This document shows, piece after piece, positions 62,790 through 64,000 of a stretch of DNA of 64,000 nucleotides; the stretch's first letter is position 1; each line of letters opens with the position of its first letter. The stretch lies in the NCBI GenBank assembly GCA_947453145.1, contig CANGFA010000004.1, positions 51,075 through 115,074 on the forward strand, written 5' to 3'. The notes under the pieces were generated by a model. It had not been told where the DNA came from and made no database searches. It worked only from the letters and a program-made list of their open reading frames with translations. The DNA comes from Bacteroidota bacterium. Lineage in GTDB: Bacteria > Bacteroidota > Bacteroidia > Chitinophagales > Chitinophagaceae. A program made the translations under genes and the position numbers.

Positions 62790-64000
62790 ATGGAAAAAGA
62801 ACTATTTAAGAAAATACAAGCTGGTTTACCCCAGGATCCTGGAATTTATCAATATTTTGATGAAAACGGGCACTTATTATATGTGGGGAAGGCTAAGAAT
62901 ATCCGAAAAAGGGTAAGCTCTTATTTCCTATCCAATCACCAACATACGCTCAAAACTATAGAGTTGGTCCAAAAGATTAAGGATATACAATACACCATTG
63001 TTAATTCGGAGCATGATGCATTTATACTGGAGAATGAGCTCATTAAAAATTATCAGCCAAAATACAATATCAATTTAAAGGATGATAAAACCTACCCTTA
63101 CATTGTAATCAAAAAGGAAAATTTTCCAAGAGTGTTTTTAACCCGCCGTAAGATAAAAGACGGCAGTACTTATATTGGCCCCTTCACACATGTACTTGCC
63201 GTAAGAGAATTAATTGATCATATTAAACATACCATTCCTTTAAGAACCTGTACTTTACCCCTAACGCCTAAGAATATTGAGCAAGGGAAATTTAAGGTTT
63301 GCTTGGAATATCATTTAGGCAATTGTTTAGGGCCTTGTCAAGGTTATCAAAAATTAGAAGCCTACAATAATTCTATTGAGCAAGTGCAACAATTATTAAA
63401 AGGAAATATCAAACCTGTATTATCCAATTTAAAAGAACAAATGTTGGGCGAAGCCAATGCCATGGCATTTGAAAAAGCAGCACTCACAAAAAAGAAGATC
63501 GAAGAATTGGAGCATTACCAAACCAAATCGGTGGTATATACTAAACAGCAGCATGCCATGGATATATTTAGTATTGCCCATGATACAGACCAGGCTTATG
63601 TAAGTTATTTAATGGTGGAAAATGGTAGAATTATTCAAACGCATATTTTACCCTTATCGGTTCCACTAGAAGAGTCTGCAGAAACTATTTTAATTTTTGC
63701 TATTCATTATTTTAGAACCAACTTAAATAGTAGAGCCAAGGAAATTATTGTGCCTTTTGAATTGAGTGAAAAAGTATTTGAAGTAAAATATACCATTCCA
63801 CAGGTAGGTGATAAAGAACAATTATTGGCACTCTCCCAAAAAAATGCCGACTATGCATTAAAAGAATGGAAACACAAACAAGCATTGGTAGCAGTTGAAC
63901 AACCTTTAGAAAGTGATGTGTTAACCGAAATGCAGGATGTATTGCATTTGCCAGCAATGCCAAACCATATTGAATGTTTTGATAACTCTAACTTTCAAGG
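62790..64000 (+). CDS. uvrC: Excinuclease ABC subunit C, 5' portion
   Basis: UvrC makes both incisions in nucleotide excision repair. About 403 codons are present and the frame is open to the window edge. The GIY-YIG nuclease domain is complete (GIY near residues 18-20, then YVGKAKNIRKRV). The segment CLEYHLGNCLGPCQGY and the UvrB-binding UVR motif (about 222-240) follow. The window ends just inside the RNase H-like nuclease domain, at ECFDNSNFQ (from residue 395). The second active site is therefore not visible here. Confidence 0.96.
   Translation, partial: MEKELFKKIQAGLPQDPGIYQYFDENGHLLYVGKAKNIRKRVSSYFLSNHQHTLKTIELVQKIKDIQYTIVNSEHDAFILENELIKNYQPKYNINLKDDKTYPYIVIKKENFPRVFLTRRKIKDGSTYIGPFTHVLAVRELIDHIKHTIPLRTCTLPLTPKNIEQGKFKVCLEYHLGNCLGPCQGYQKLEAYNNSIEQVQQLLKGNIKPVLSNLKEQMLGEANAMAFEKAALTKKKIEELEHYQTKSVVYTKQQHAMDIFSIAHDTDQAYVSYLMVENGRIIQTHILPLSVPLEESAETILIFAIHYFRTNLNSRAKEIIVPFELSEKVFEVKYTIPQVGDKEQLLALSQKNADYALKEWKHKQALVAVEQPLESDVLTEMQDVLHLPAMPNHIECFDNSNFQ

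Overview
The window looks like chromosomal DNA of a low-GC Bacteroidota, most likely close to the Chitinophagaceae. The evidence is the fused LpxC-FabZ protein, ATP synthase genes in the order a-c-b-delta-alpha, a DUF3098 gene beside ftsX, DUF4783 and DUF3108 proteins, and TAnnTTTG promoter boxes with no clear Shine-Dalgarno sequences. Gene content is almost entirely core. I see no insertion sequence, prophage, CRISPR array, tRNA or rRNA. No gene-free stretch exceeds 300 bases; the longest is about 215 bases, between pheT and dnaB.

Layout. 0-7.5 kb: a truncated MBL-fold hydrolase, a small unknown, an HD phosphohydrolase, the lipid A genes lpxD, lpxC-fabZ and lpxA, an ABC ATPase, then alanine dehydrogenase and tsaE on the other strand. 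7.5-12.3 kb: a copper-type P-type ATPase, recQ and an OmpR-family response regulator. 12.3-18.4 kb, minus strand: ruvB, a DPP-IV-like peptidase and leuS. 18.5-22.8 kb, plus strand: ftsX, DUF3098, uppP, an MFS transporter and an MBL hydrolase. 22.8-32.4 kb: envelope proteins, ruvC, hit, greA, a 2-hydroxyacid dehydrogenase, rsmA, pdxA, a LolA-like protein and an ABC-2 exporter. 32.5-38.7 kb, minus strand: atpB-E-F-H-A and an MsbA-like exporter. 38.8-42.8 kb, plus strand: rel/spoT, purA and an acidic protein. 42.9-51.1 kb, minus strand: a lytic transglycosylase, gatA, tatA, rplS, rny, zapA, a ZapB-like coiled coil and pheT. 51.3-64 kb, mostly plus strand: dnaB, rsmE, a GNAT-like protein, dnaX, gpmI, engB, an ABC exporter and the start of uvrC.

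No new multi-gene system is evident. The interest lies in small cis-acting features of ordinary genes. A ten-A run in dnaX has stop codons at once in both shifted frames, which suggests a slippage-made gamma-like clamp-loader subunit. Five helically spaced DnaA-box-like 9-mers lie between the divergent pheT and dnaB genes. A terminator-like hairpin sits between atpE and atpF. Another lies between the greA promoter and greA. A structured, U-tailed intergenic RNA candidate lies between zapA and rny. Several genes have a promoter box exactly 4 nt before the ATG, which suggests leaderless mRNAs.
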